A stretch of DNA of 64,000 bases from Cryomorpha sp963741985. GTDB lineage: Bacteria > Bacteroidota > Bacteroidia > Flavobacteriales_D > Cryomorphaceae. This document shows positions 25,113-33,391 of the stretch, one piece after another (position 1 is the first letter of the stretch; each line of letters starts with the position of its first letter). A program made the position numbers and the translations under genes. The stretch covers positions 372,001-436,000 of the forward strand of contig CAVUKD010000004.1 in assembly GCA_963741985.1 (NCBI GenBank). The letters are read 5' to 3'. Below the pieces are notes generated by a model. It saw only the letters and a list, made by a program, of their open reading frames with translations, was not told where the DNA came from and made no database searches.

Positions 25113-25577
25113 ATGGAAATTGAAAAAGCCATTAAGCAAAAAAGTTTTGGCAGCGAATTGGAAAAGGCAGTCATAAATATTTTGTACACGAGCAGTTGGA
25201 TAAGCTACGATCAGGTTCATATTTTGAAAAAATTTGATTTGTCGATGCAGCAATACAACATATTGCGCATTCTGAAAGGACAACACCCAAATACTGCAAC
25301 GGTCAATTTATTAATAGACCGCATGATCGACAAAAGCTCTAATGCTTCTCGAATTGTTGAAAAGCTACGCGTAAAAGAATTGGTAAGTCGTGTGGAATGT
25401 CCCAAAGACCGCCGACGTGTCGATATTGCCATTACTGAAAAAGGCTTAAAAATAGTGGCTTTAGCAACTCAAGAAATGCAACATCTCGAAATATTAACTG
25501 ACGCTTTAACAGTAAACGAAGCAAAACAACTCAACTCTCTATTAAATAAAATTAGAAAATCACAAATCGAAAATTAA
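25113..25577 (+). CDS. MarR family transcriptional regulator
   Basis: A 154-residue winged-helix regulator. The recognition region contains NLLIDRMIDKSSNASRIVEKLR and the wing RVECPKDRRRVDIAITEKG, both standard MarR features. MarR dimers usually repress their own operon and release DNA on binding a small ligand. The yceI-type gene begins two bases after the stop codon, so the pair forms one transcript. A palindromic candidate operator overlaps the promoter. The ligand is unknown. Confidence 0.92.
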   Translation: MEIEKAIKQKSFGSELEKAVINILYTSSWISYDQVHILKKFDLSMQQYNILRILKGQHPNTATVNLLIDRMIDKSSNASRIVEKLRVKELVSRVECPKDRRRVDIAITEKGLKIVALATQEMQHLEILTDALTVNEAKQLNSLLNKIRKSQIEN

Positions 25578-25579
25578 GT

Positions 25580-26194
25580 ATGAAAACTATTCTCACAACC
25601 CTTGCAGCCTGTTTGTTCTTGGCAAGTTCTTTTGCCGGAAACGGCGACAATGCTAATCTGGATTTAAAAGTAAATGCCCAAGAGAGCACCATCTTCTGGA
25701 CAGGAAAGAAAGTAACCGGAGAGCATACCGGAACGCTGAAATTCGCGGACGGAAATATCACTGTAGAAAACGGTATGCCTTCGAAAGTGAATCTTACTCT
25801 CGATATGAAGACCATAACTGTTACGGATATCGAAGATCCGGAATACAATGCCAAGCTAACCGGACATTTAAATTCACCCGATTTTTTCTCCACGGTGGAA
25901 CACTCAGAAGGAAATTTTGAAACGACTTCTATCACGCCTATCGCTGGTGCCAAAGAACGAGAAGCCAACTACACGGTGAAAGGAAACCTAACGCTGAAAG
26001 GAATCACCCATGAAATTGAATTCCCGGCATTCGTTGCTATCAAAAACAAGATGATGGTAGCGAACGGAAAAATAACGATCGACCGCACTAAATGGGATAT
26101 CCGATATGGTTCGGGATCATTTTTTGAAGGCCTCGGCGACAAAATGATTTATGATGACATTGAGATGAACTTTGTGCTTTCGGCGAAGGCATAA
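25580..26194 (+). CDS. YceI family periplasmic protein
   Basis: A 204-residue secreted lipocalin-like protein: signal peptide (about residues 1-19, SSFAG), then the YceI beta-barrel (about 25-200), with typical phrases such as STIFWTGKKVTGEHTG and VKGNLTLKGITHEIEFP. Characterised members bind polyisoprenoid or other amphiphilic molecules. It is the second gene of the marR operon, which is a recurrent pairing in Flavobacteriales. A terminator follows. Confidence 0.92.
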   Translation: MKTILTTLAACLFLASSFAGNGDNANLDLKVNAQESTIFWTGKKVTGEHTGTLKFADGNITVENGMPSKVNLTLDMKTITVTDIEDPEYNAKLTGHLNSPDFFSTVEHSEGNFETTSITPIAGAKEREANYTVKGNLTLKGITHEIEFPAFVAIKNKMMVANGKITIDRTKWDIRYGSGSFFEGLGDKMIYDDIEMNFVLSAKA

Positions 26195-26223
26195 GCTATT
26201 TAGCTCCCATTTTTAAAATAGAG

Positions 26224-26249
26224 AACCGGTTCAGTGGAGCCGGTTTTTT
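26224..26249 (+). terminator. rho-independent terminator of marR-yceI
   Basis: Stem AACCGG/CCGGTT (26224-26229 and 26240-26245) followed directly by a T6 run. It lies 29 bases after the YceI gene stop. Confidence 0.75.
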
Positions 26250-26252
26250 CAT

Positions 26253-27086
26253 TTACATATTCTTCCAATCAGGCACCACATATTTTACTCCTTTCTTTTT
26301 CGGTTTTGAAGGAGGGAAAAAGTATCTGAAGTCTACTGAAAAATAAGATCCATCAATATTACCATTTTGAAAATACGGCGGTGGAGTATTGTTGCGCGAA
26401 TAATTGACCTGAGTAGTGAGAATATCGCCGAAAGACTGGTGCAGCGTGGCACCGATATAGAAATATCCGCTTTCTTCGGTTCGATATTCAACGCCGATAT
26501 TTCCTAAAACCGCGACTTTTATCCAATTCTTTTTAAATGCAACAATATCATAATTGAGTTGCTGTATTTCAATATCGCTGGCAAAAAAGTCGGCAGAAGC
26601 ACCGAGGGCCACATCCATAAAAATATTCCTTCCCATTTGGATATAGACGAGGCCTTTCAGCGGAATCTCATAACCAATGGTTCGCATCGCACTCACAGCC
26701 TTGAAATTTACGGAAGGGTCTTCAATCTTGTATTCGTATTTCCTTCGGGTATAATAGATTCCGGTTTCGAGATTCAATAATTCGGTGAATTTCACGCGTA
26801 TTACTCCGCCGAAACCCATTCCGCCTTTATAGGAATATTCGGCGGTGAAATTTCCGTCAGACTCTCGGAGAGTCACCGGATCCATCGTAAAAAAGGAAAC
26901 CGGAATCAGTGCGCGTAATTCAACGCCCGCGGTGAGTTCTACCGGATCTCTTTGATTTTGAGCCTGCAGATTGGAAGAAAATCCAATCGTCAAGAAAAGG
27001 AATACAAACCCATAAAAAAGAGGATGATTAGGTACCGATAATAAGCTGTTGCCCTTCGTAAAGATTTGATTTTGATTGAATACCAT
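26253..27086 (-). CDS. outer-membrane beta-barrel protein
   Basis: A 277-residue protein with a signal peptide whose hydrophobic core (FYGFVFLFLTIGFSS, ending LQAQ) starts only at about residue 24, and alternating beta strands with aromatic ends (GIYYTRRKYEYKI, YSYKGGMGFGGVIRVKF) typical of Bacteroidota PorT/OMP_b-brl-like barrels. The ATG at 27086 lies 59 bases inside the upstream LysM peptidase gene; no later ATG precedes the signal core, so either this long overlap is real or a non-ATG start is used. Function unknown. Confidence 0.65.
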   Translation of the reverse strand: MVFNQNQIFTKGNSLLSVPNHPLFYGFVFLFLTIGFSSNLQAQNQRDPVELTAGVELRALIPVSFFTMDPVTLRESDGNFTAEYSYKGGMGFGGVIRVKFTELLNLETGIYYTRRKYEYKIEDPSVNFKAVSAMRTIGYEIPLKGLVYIQMGRNIFMDVALGASADFFASDIEIQQLNYDIVAFKKNWIKVAVLGNIGVEYRTEESGYFYIGATLHQSFGDILTTQVNYSRNNTPPPYFQNGNIDGSYFSVDFRYFFPPSKPKKKGVKYVVPDWKNM

Positions 27087-28164
27087 TCAGTTTGCAAATG
27101 TGTTGCACCGTAGTTCCAAACTTTTGTGCAATTTTGTAAAGGTAATCACCATGCTTTACTTGGTAAACTTTTTCGGGGTCTGATTGCGTATCGGGCACTA
27201 CCGCGAGAACAGCACCTGATTTTTTCAAAGTAACGGTTGGTTCCTTTAATGAAAATGTCTCAAAATCGATAACTTGTGCCGGATCAATTGGGACTCCCTG
27301 AAAACGGATTTCAAAATGTAAATGGCTGCCGGTAGAATGACCAGAGCTCCCTCCAAGGCCAACTACATCTCCAGCTTCAATCTCATCACCCGGCTTTACT
27401 TTGAAGCGGTGCAAATGTGCGTAAGTAGTTTCCAAGCCGTTATAATGACGCACGATTACTACCCTACCAAAACCATTAATATACTTGGCTACCCTTACTA
27501 CTCCCGGAAAAGCAGAATGAACCGGATCCCATACCTCCAGATCGATATCCGTACCGTTGTGGTTGCTCCCAAAAGTGCTTCGGTAACCAAAAACTGAAGT
27601 AACAATCCCATGAATGGGTGCGCTGTAGCCACAATTTTGGGTAGAATCGACCAAAAGGAGTTTGAGGGTAGAATCAAAAGCGGCTAAATTATTCCGGTTC
27701 GGATTTGGAATTTCTGTATTCCAATTATGGTAGAAAATATCGGATGGATACGGTGAATCTGAAGTAGGTATGTACGCTGCAAAACCTGTAGGCTGCGCCA
27801 AGGCCCGATCCATTGCAATCATATATGTATTGACTGCATTCAATACAGGTTGTGGCACAAAATCCAAATCAAAAATACTATCGATTACCATGTTGAGCTT
27901 TTTAGGCGACTTGGAAGCCAGCATTCGGTATATATTTAACTGATTCACAAGAGCCACAGGAACTGTATCGCGCATTACCAATGAATCAATCATGCGCGAA
28001 TAATCACTTGTGCGATAGGACAATTTGGGTAAAAAAGTGATCTCAGCATTATAAACTACAACAGCAGATACCGTATCACGCGGAGGATCAGAAAGAGGAG
28101 AACTGTGGGCAGAAAACTGAAAGAGGCTGACGAGAAAAACCGTCGAAAAAATAATTTTAAGCAT
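27028..28164 (-). CDS. M23 family peptidoglycan endopeptidase with LysM domain
   Basis: A 378-residue secreted protein: signal peptide (about 1-21), a helical region (about 40-150), an M23 LytM/lysostaphin domain (about 180-300; NHNGTDIDL for the first His/Asp zinc ligands and HLHFEIR for the catalytic/last His), and a C-terminal LysM repeat (about 332-376; KHGDYLYKIAQKFG). M23 enzymes cut peptide crosslinks in peptidoglycan, and LysM binds the glycan. Its 3' end overlaps the following barrel gene by 59 bases. Confidence 0.9.
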   Translation of the reverse strand: MLKIIFSTVFLVSLFQFSAHSSPLSDPPRDTVSAVVVYNAEITFLPKLSYRTSDYSRMIDSLVMRDTVPVALVNQLNIYRMLASKSPKKLNMVIDSIFDLDFVPQPVLNAVNTYMIAMDRALAQPTGFAAYIPTSDSPYPSDIFYHNWNTEIPNPNRNNLAAFDSTLKLLLVDSTQNCGYSAPIHGIVTSVFGYRSTFGSNHNGTDIDLEVWDPVHSAFPGVVRVAKYINGFGRVVIVRHYNGLETTYAHLHRFKVKPGDEIEAGDVVGLGGSSGHSTGSHLHFEIRFQGVPIDPAQVIDFETFSLKEPTVTLKKSGAVLAVVPDTQSDPEKVYQVKHGDYLYKIAQKFGTTVQHICKLNGIQSKSNLYEGQQLIIGT

Positions 28165-28213
28165 ACGGAAAGTGTTTAAGGTTCCCGTTTATACTTTATT
28201 CCATTCAATTTTG

Positions 28214-28561
28214 TTACCGAAATTTGCTAACAATAAAACCCACTATTGCCAGGACTACTATAATCAAAGTAAAGATCAAAACTGCGTACCGCAATACATT
28301 GTCTGAGAGAAAGGGTTTTCGAAAAAAATTGCCAGTTTCGTTGTTCAATTCTTCTGCTTTTATTTGGTGTTTTCGATGCACGCCGATAAGATGGCGCCGC
28401 ATAATATCCTTTCCGCTTCCCCTTTCATAGGGAATATCGTGTTCAATGAGCAGACTTTCAAAATAGTCGGCTGGATCTTTTCCATGAAAATAGAAAACGA
28501 TGAACCCACGCTGTTTTTCGTGCGATTCAAAATTGCGATATACAATATCCTTTCTGCTCAA
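28214..28561 (-). CDS. small tail-anchored membrane protein of unknown function
   Basis: A 115-residue protein with a cytosolic N-terminal domain and one C-terminal transmembrane helix (about residues 90-112, AVLIFTLIIVVLAIVGFIV). I do not recognise a domain; the IVFYFHGKDPADYFESLLIE segment hints at a small alpha/beta fold like those sensing or binding proteins attached to membranes. It starts with TTG overlapping the nitroreductase stop (TTGA), so translation is probably coupled. No other start codon gives the whole domain. Confidence 0.6.
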   Translation of the reverse strand: MSRKDIVYRNFESHEKQRGFIVFYFHGKDPADYFESLLIEHDIPYERGSGKDIMRRHLIGVHRKHQIKAEELNNETGNFFRKPFLSDNVLRYAVLIFTLIIVVLAIVGFIVSKFR

Positions 28562-29142
28562 TTTACCCAGTCTGTTATGTATTCAATAGGTTTTCGGTGG
28601 CTTTTCGGCCAATCCCTATTCGGGTATCCCAAATAAATAATTCCCTGAATCAGATCCTCCGGTTTCAGATCAAATGCTGCATTCGCTTCAGGACTATAAA
28701 AGTATTTTGGCGAAGACCAAAAAGCACCAAGACCATGAGCAGTAGCAGTGAGAAGGATATTTTGGGCCGCACAGGCAACCGCTTCGATCTCTTCAATTTC
28801 GGGTATTTTACTATCCAGGGTACGATTCATAACAAGCAAAATTAAAACCGACGATTTCTCAATTCTCGACCGTGTTCTTTCAAGTTTCTTTTCATTAAAA
28901 TCGGCGGGTGAGGTAGAATTTCGATATTGGTCTTCGACAATTTTCATTAGCTTTTTACGTCCATCGCCCGAGAAAACGATGAATTTCCAAGGTTGGGTTT
29001 TGCCATGAGTAGGTGCCCAGGTGGCATTCGTTAGCAATTCTCGCACAATTTCCTCATGGACCACACGATCAGAATATTGCTCGGGATAAATGGTTCTTCG
29101 GTCTCGAATCACTGCATTAATTTCACTCAGGTCGTATTTCAT
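28558..29142 (-). CDS. nitroreductase family protein
   Basis: A 194-residue FMN-dependent nitroreductase-fold protein. The RDRRTIYPEQYSDR start, the NATWAPTHGKTQPWKFIVF segment (FMN phosphate region) and the GLGAFWSSP and GIIYLGYPNRD motifs are diagnostic. Family members reduce nitro compounds, quinones or other acceptors with NAD(P)H; the physiological substrate is unknown. It carries a good -7 element upstream and is coupled to the small tail-anchored protein downstream. Confidence 0.9.
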   Translation of the reverse strand: MKYDLSEINAVIRDRRTIYPEQYSDRVVHEEIVRELLTNATWAPTHGKTQPWKFIVFSGDGRKKLMKIVEDQYRNSTSPADFNEKKLERTRSRIEKSSVLILLVMNRTLDSKIPEIEEIEAVACAAQNILLTATAHGLGAFWSSPKYFYSPEANAAFDLKPEDLIQGIIYLGYPNRDWPKSHRKPIEYITDWVN

Positions 29143-29163
29143 CTATTCAAATTTCTAAGGCTC

Positions 29164-29171
29164 CAAAAGTA
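29164..29171 (-). promoter_or_regulatory. -7 promoter element of the nitroreductase gene
   Basis: The minus strand reads TACTTTTG, matching TAnnTTTG, 21 bases before the ATG at 29142. Confidence 0.55.
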
Positions 29172-29279
29172 AGGAACAGGTTTGGGTTTTCCTCCCGCTT
29201 TAAAATCAATTCAAACAGATAATAATACTGCACATCAGCTCGCATTAAGGTGATTTAGATTATTAATTGTCAATACTTT

Positions 29280-30077
29280 TCATCTATTGTCTCCGTCGAG
29301 CAAATCTCCGAGACCTCCGAGAATGCTCCCCTCTCCTTTTCTGCGGCCCCCCATTTTTGGCGCTGAAGCAATTATTCGGTCAGCAAGCCGGCTGAATGGC
29401 ATACTTTGAATCCAGACTTTTCCAGGGCCACGGAGTGTTGCCAGAAACAACCCTTCACCGCCAAAGAAAGCATTGCGTATACCCCGCACCATTTCAATAT
29501 TGTAATCAACTGTGTTGCTGAAAGCGGCCAGACATCCTGTATCTACCCGCAGTATTTCAGATGGGCCGAGATCGCGCTCCAAAATAGTTCCACCGGCGTG
29601 GAGAAATGCCATCCCATCACCTTCAAGTTTCTGCATAATAAAGCCTTCACCACCAAAGAGCCCCACACCTATGCGTTTTTGAAATTCGATCCCAATGGCA
29701 ACTCCTTTTGCAGCACATAAAAAAGCATTTTTTTGGCAAATGATTTTCCCTCCGTGAAGAGACAGGTCAAATGGAATTACCTTTCCCGGATAAGGCGCGG
29801 CAAAGGTTACCCAACGTTTTCCATATCCCTGATTTGTGTATGCGGTAAGGAAAAGACTTTCGCCTGTAAGCACACGTTTTCCGGCAGATAAAAATTTGTC
29901 AAAGATTCCTTTTTCTTTATGGGAACCATCGCCAAAAATAGTAGTCATGGCCACAGCATCGTCCATCATCATCAGCGAGCCAGCTTCGGCGACCACTGTT
30001 TCCTCCGGATCAAGCTCTATCTGCACACATTGAAGTTCTTCTCCAATTATTTTGAAATCTATTTCGTGGTCATTCAT
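29280..30077 (-). CDS. AIM24/TIGR00266 family protein
   Basis: A 265-residue protein of the AIM24 family (TIGR00266), a trimeric beta-helix-like fold of unknown biochemical role. Hallmarks are the ETVVAEAGSLMMMDD segment (about residues 24-38), GEGFIMQKLEGDGMAFLHAGG (about 145-165) and a glycine-rich C-terminus. In mitochondria AIM24 supports cristae structure; bacterial members are uncharacterised. It overlaps the upstream mscS-type gene by eight bases and should be co-transcribed with it, suggesting a membrane-linked function. Confidence 0.88.
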   Translation of the reverse strand: MNDHEIDFKIIGEELQCVQIELDPEETVVAEAGSLMMMDDAVAMTTIFGDGSHKEKGIFDKFLSAGKRVLTGESLFLTAYTNQGYGKRWVTFAAPYPGKVIPFDLSLHGGKIICQKNAFLCAAKGVAIGIEFQKRIGVGLFGGEGFIMQKLEGDGMAFLHAGGTILERDLGPSEILRVDTGCLAAFSNTVDYNIEMVRGIRNAFFGGEGLFLATLRGPGKVWIQSMPFSRLADRIIASAPKMGGRRKGEGSILGGLGDLLDGDNR

Positions 30078-31362
30078 TTTCTTGGGGAATATTAAATTTT
30101 AAATTTTGAAGATCTGAACTCGCAGGATTTTCAAACACTTCAAGATCGAAATGTGGAACTGTGGCGAGAATATGATCGAAAATATCGGATTGAATGGACT
30201 CATATTCCACCCAGGATTTGATTCGAGAAAAACAATATACTTGTAGTGGCACGCCCAATTCAGATGGATCCTGCTGGCGCACCATACAAGTCATGTCGGT
30301 ATTTATTTTCGGATTATTTGAAATGTAATTCAATATATACGCACGGAAAACACCAATATTTGTCATTCTTCTTCCATTCACTATGGAGGCCGCTTTATCA
30401 ATATTCTTGGCTGCATTGTATTCTTCAATCTCCGCACTTCTTTTTTTGATATGAGGCTGAGCTAAAGATATTTTTGAAAACCTGGCTAACATTTCGTCAT
30501 CACAAAACTTGATGGAGGATATCTTGAAATTGATGGATCTCATGATTCGGCGTCCACCGCTTTCCTGCATTCCGCGCCAGTTTTTAAAGCTATCGCTCAC
30601 AAAAGAATAGGTAGGAACGGTCGAAGTGGTATAATCCCAATTGCGCACTTTGATAGTCGTCAGGTTAATCTCTACCACATCTCCATCGGCGCCGAACTTA
30701 GGCACAGAAACCCAGTCACCGAGACGCACCATATCATTTATTGCCAACTGAATACTCGCTATAAATCCAAGAATAGTATCTTTGAAAATCAACAAAATAA
30801 CCGCCGAAACTGCGCCCATAGCACCAAGAATGGCAATGGGATTGCGCTGAATGACAATGGCAAGAACAATAATAAGTCCAAAGCTCCACACCAATATTTT
30901 GGCAAGCTGGGTAAAACTGGAAATAGGTTTGTCCTGATAACGTGCTGAATGACTCAAAAAGATATTTGCTGCAGAAATAAAAGCTATTATTACCCGAATG
31001 ATAATAAGAGCAGTCATAGCCGTAGTTAATGTACTTATAACCGAATTCCACCTCGGATAGTCTGTAAATACAACCGGAAGTAAAGTCGAGATTATAATAA
31101 CTGGAATGATGTGTCCCATTTTTCGAAAAACGCCCTGATCCAAAAGCACGTCATCCCATTCTGCTGCAGTTCTGTGTACTATCGATTTTACAAACCGATT
31201 GATAAAAAACTGTGCAATCCACCAAAAAACGACGGCGATAATCACCATTGCGACAAGCAAAATGACCATTTTTATCGGTTGCGTCATACCCTGATCCACT
31301 CCGAGATTGTTAATCAGCCAGTGTTCAATGAATTGGGCAAAATCGGAATTGTCTTTAATCAT
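30070..31362 (-). CDS. MscS-type mechanosensitive channel (YbdG-like)
   Basis: A 430-residue inner-membrane channel with about five transmembrane helices (roughly 25-50, 68-90, 100-120, 140-165 and 170-200), the pore-lining helix with small residues (AILGAMGAVSAVILLIF), the MscS beta domain (LGDWVSVPKFGADGDVVEINLTTIKVRN) and an extended cytoplasmic region as in YbdG. It should open under membrane tension during hypo-osmotic shock. A -7 element ends five bases before the ATG. The AIM24 gene overlaps its 3' end. Confidence 0.88.
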   Translation of the reverse strand: MIKDNSDFAQFIEHWLINNLGVDQGMTQPIKMVILLVAMVIIAVVFWWIAQFFINRFVKSIVHRTAAEWDDVLLDQGVFRKMGHIIPVIIISTLLPVVFTDYPRWNSVISTLTTAMTALIIIRVIIAFISAANIFLSHSARYQDKPISSFTQLAKILVWSFGLIIVLAIVIQRNPIAILGAMGAVSAVILLIFKDTILGFIASIQLAINDMVRLGDWVSVPKFGADGDVVEINLTTIKVRNWDYTTSTVPTYSFVSDSFKNWRGMQESGGRRIMRSINFKISSIKFCDDEMLARFSKISLAQPHIKKRSAEIEEYNAAKNIDKAASIVNGRRMTNIGVFRAYILNYISNNPKINTDMTCMVRQQDPSELGVPLQVYCFSRIKSWVEYESIQSDIFDHILATVPHFDLEVFENPASSDLQNLKFNIPQENE

Positions 31363-31366
31363 AATG

Positions 31367-31374
31367 CAAAAGTA
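31367..31374 (-). promoter_or_regulatory. -7 promoter element of the mscS/AIM24 operon
   Basis: The minus strand reads TACTTTTG and ends five bases before the ATG at 31362, too close for a normal leader, so the message may be leaderless. Confidence 0.55.
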
Positions 31375-31456
31375 GGAAAAGGCTTTTGATCAAAAAAAGT
31401 AAACAAGACCAGAGGAAAATACGTTGTGTGAATGGTCTTATTACCTTAGCAAACCT

Positions 31457-32551
31457 ATGCGCGGATTTAGTTTCAACGAATATATTCCAGAGAAAGACAA
31501 GAAAAGCCCTTTTGAGAAGCTGCTTGAAATCTTTCTCGAACTGGTTACCCACACTTCCGGCGATGTAGAAGAGGCGCTGGACTGGTTGCGTGAACTCGAT
31601 AAAGCGCATAATTTGACCACAGCCGAATACACGATCGATGACTTTATCGAAGATCTCTTCGAGAAAGGATACCTACGTGAACCCGGAGACGGCGGAGGTG
31701 GAGGGCTTTCGCCAAAAACGGAACAGGCAATCCGCAGGCGATCCCTTGATCAGGTATTTGGCAAAATGAAAAAAACATCTCAGGGAAGCCACAAGACCAA
31801 TCAAAGTGGTAAAGGTGACGAACTTACCGGCGACCAACGTCCGTACAAATTTGGTGATAATGCTAACGATATCGACTTTTCGAATAGTATTCGGAATGCA
31901 CAGGTACGCGGAGGAATAGAAGATTTCTCCTTGTATGAATCGGATCTTGAGGTAAATGAATCTGAACAAAGGTCATCTTCCTCCACAGTGCTCATGATTG
32001 ACATTTCCCATTCAATGATTTTGTATGGAGAAGATCGTATCACACCTGCGAAAAAAGTGGCCATGGCACTTTCAGAATTTATTACCACCCGTTATCCCAA
32101 AGATACCCTCGATATTGTGGTTTTTGGAAACGATGCCTGGCAAATTAGCATTAAGGATTTACCCTATTTAAAAGTCGGGCCGTTTCATACAAATACGGTG
32201 GCAGGTTTGCTTCTGGCACTGGATATTTTACGCCGTCGGAAAAATGCGAATAAGCAAATTTTTATGATTACCGATGGAAAACCAAGTTGCCTAAAAGTGG
32301 ATGGAGGTTACTATAAAAATAGTTTTGGACTTGATCCGGTCATCGTAAATAAATGTTTAAATCTTGCCACGCAGGCCCGCAAAATTAAAATTCCGATTAC
32401 CACATTTATGATCGCACAGGATCCCTATTTGCAGCGCTTCATCGAAGACTTTACAGAAGCAAATCAAGGAAGAGCTATTTACACTGGTTTGAGCGGTTTA
32501 GGCGAGTGGATTTTTAACGACTATCAGCGCAACCGGAAGCGCAAAATTTGA
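31457..32551 (+). CDS. VWA (CoxE-like) domain protein
   Basis: A 364-residue cytosolic protein. The N-terminal helical part (about 1-85) is followed by a low-complexity linker, and a von Willebrand factor A domain occupies about 165-350, with the metal-ion MIDAS motif DISHSM and the later TDGKPS segment. Such VWA proteins usually work with a MoxR or Mg-chelatase-type AAA+ ATPase encoded next door; none is present here. The ATG at 31457 is used rather than a TTG 11 codons upstream, because the MRGFSFNEY start is what I recall for this family. Confidence 0.8.
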   Translation: MRGFSFNEYIPEKDKKSPFEKLLEIFLELVTHTSGDVEEALDWLRELDKAHNLTTAEYTIDDFIEDLFEKGYLREPGDGGGGGLSPKTEQAIRRRSLDQVFGKMKKTSQGSHKTNQSGKGDELTGDQRPYKFGDNANDIDFSNSIRNAQVRGGIEDFSLYESDLEVNESEQRSSSSTVLMIDISHSMILYGEDRITPAKKVAMALSEFITTRYPKDTLDIVVFGNDAWQISIKDLPYLKVGPFHTNTVAGLLLALDILRRRKNANKQIFMITDGKPSCLKVDGGYYKNSFGLDPVIVNKCLNLATQARKIKIPITTFMIAQDPYLQRFIEDFTEANQGRAIYTGLSGLGEWIFNDYQRNRKRKI

Positions 32552-32758
32552 GTATTACGAGCCCGTCCTTGAATTGATTCGATTCGGTTACTTCGGACGA
32601 AAAAGGCCTTTTATTCCTGATTCCACTATAAAATTTTAATAAAAAAACAACTTAATCTAACTGTTTTATAGCTATTTGAAACTTTTATATAAAGAATACG
32701 TTTCATTATTTGTAAAATAATCATTACCTTTATGTTACCCTAACGTTAAGAAACTCAT

Positions 32759-33259
32759 ATGGCACGAAAATTTTTCACCGAAAAACAACGCATTAAAGAT
32801 CCACTTTTGCTTGGAGCATTTGTCGCATTACTGACTTACAGCCTATTTTTATTAGGTCGTGAAATTGTAGAAAATAGCTTCACGCACCCAGTGGTTTTAT
32901 CCTTATTGGGTGTTGCTGTTTTGGTGTTCGGTTTTGGAATGTGGGTCGTTTTCCGGGTTCGTCTGAAAGTCGATGTAACCAAAAACGGAATTAATTATAA
33001 AATGAGTCCGCTCCATACCAAAAAGAAAAAAATTAAATGGGATGAAGTAGAAACGTGCAAAGTGATTGAAACCCCAAAAGTGGCCCATATGCACAGTGGG
33101 AATATGAAATTTTGGTACGAGAAAAAATTCACCCTTTCCGGCCGAAATGGTCTTGCCTTGATTACCAAAGAAGGCGATCGCTATTTTATCGGCACACGTG
33201 AAACTACTGAATTGAAAAAGAGTATTCGAAAAGCATTAGGGAAACGAAAGACTGCTTAA
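32759..33259 (+). CDS. small membrane protein with PH-like cytosolic domain
   Basis: A 166-residue protein with two transmembrane helices (about residues 18-35 and 43-65) and a beta-rich C-terminal part (about 70-160; VDVTKNGINYKMSPLHTKKKKIKW and GDRYFIGTRETTELKKSI) resembling bacterial PH-like (DUF304-type) domains. I cannot name a family with certainty. It stands alone, with a near-match -7 element (TACCTTTA) around 32727 and a good terminator downstream. Confidence 0.65.
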   Translation: MARKFFTEKQRIKDPLLLGAFVALLTYSLFLLGREIVENSFTHPVVLSLLGVAVLVFGFGMWVVFRVRLKVDVTKNGINYKMSPLHTKKKKIKWDEVETCKVIETPKVAHMHSGNMKFWYEKKFTLSGRNGLALITKEGDRYFIGTRETTELKKSIRKALGKRKTA

Positions 33260-33287
33260 TACGATTTTTCGTACCCATTTAGGAATA

Positions 33288-33323
33288 GAAAGCCTCGCAG
33301 AAATTTGCGGGGCTTTCATTTTT
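33288..33323 (+). terminator. rho-independent terminator
   Basis: A 12-bp stem GAAAGCCTCGCA/TGCGGGGCTTTC with one G-T pair, loop GAAATT, followed by ATTTTT. It ends the transcript of the small membrane protein gene at 32759-33259. Confidence 0.8.
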
Positions 33324-33391
33324 CCTATCGTTTCTTATTATTTATATATCAATTGAAGCTTATTCCAATCCTTTCTCCATGTTTCCGGTCA

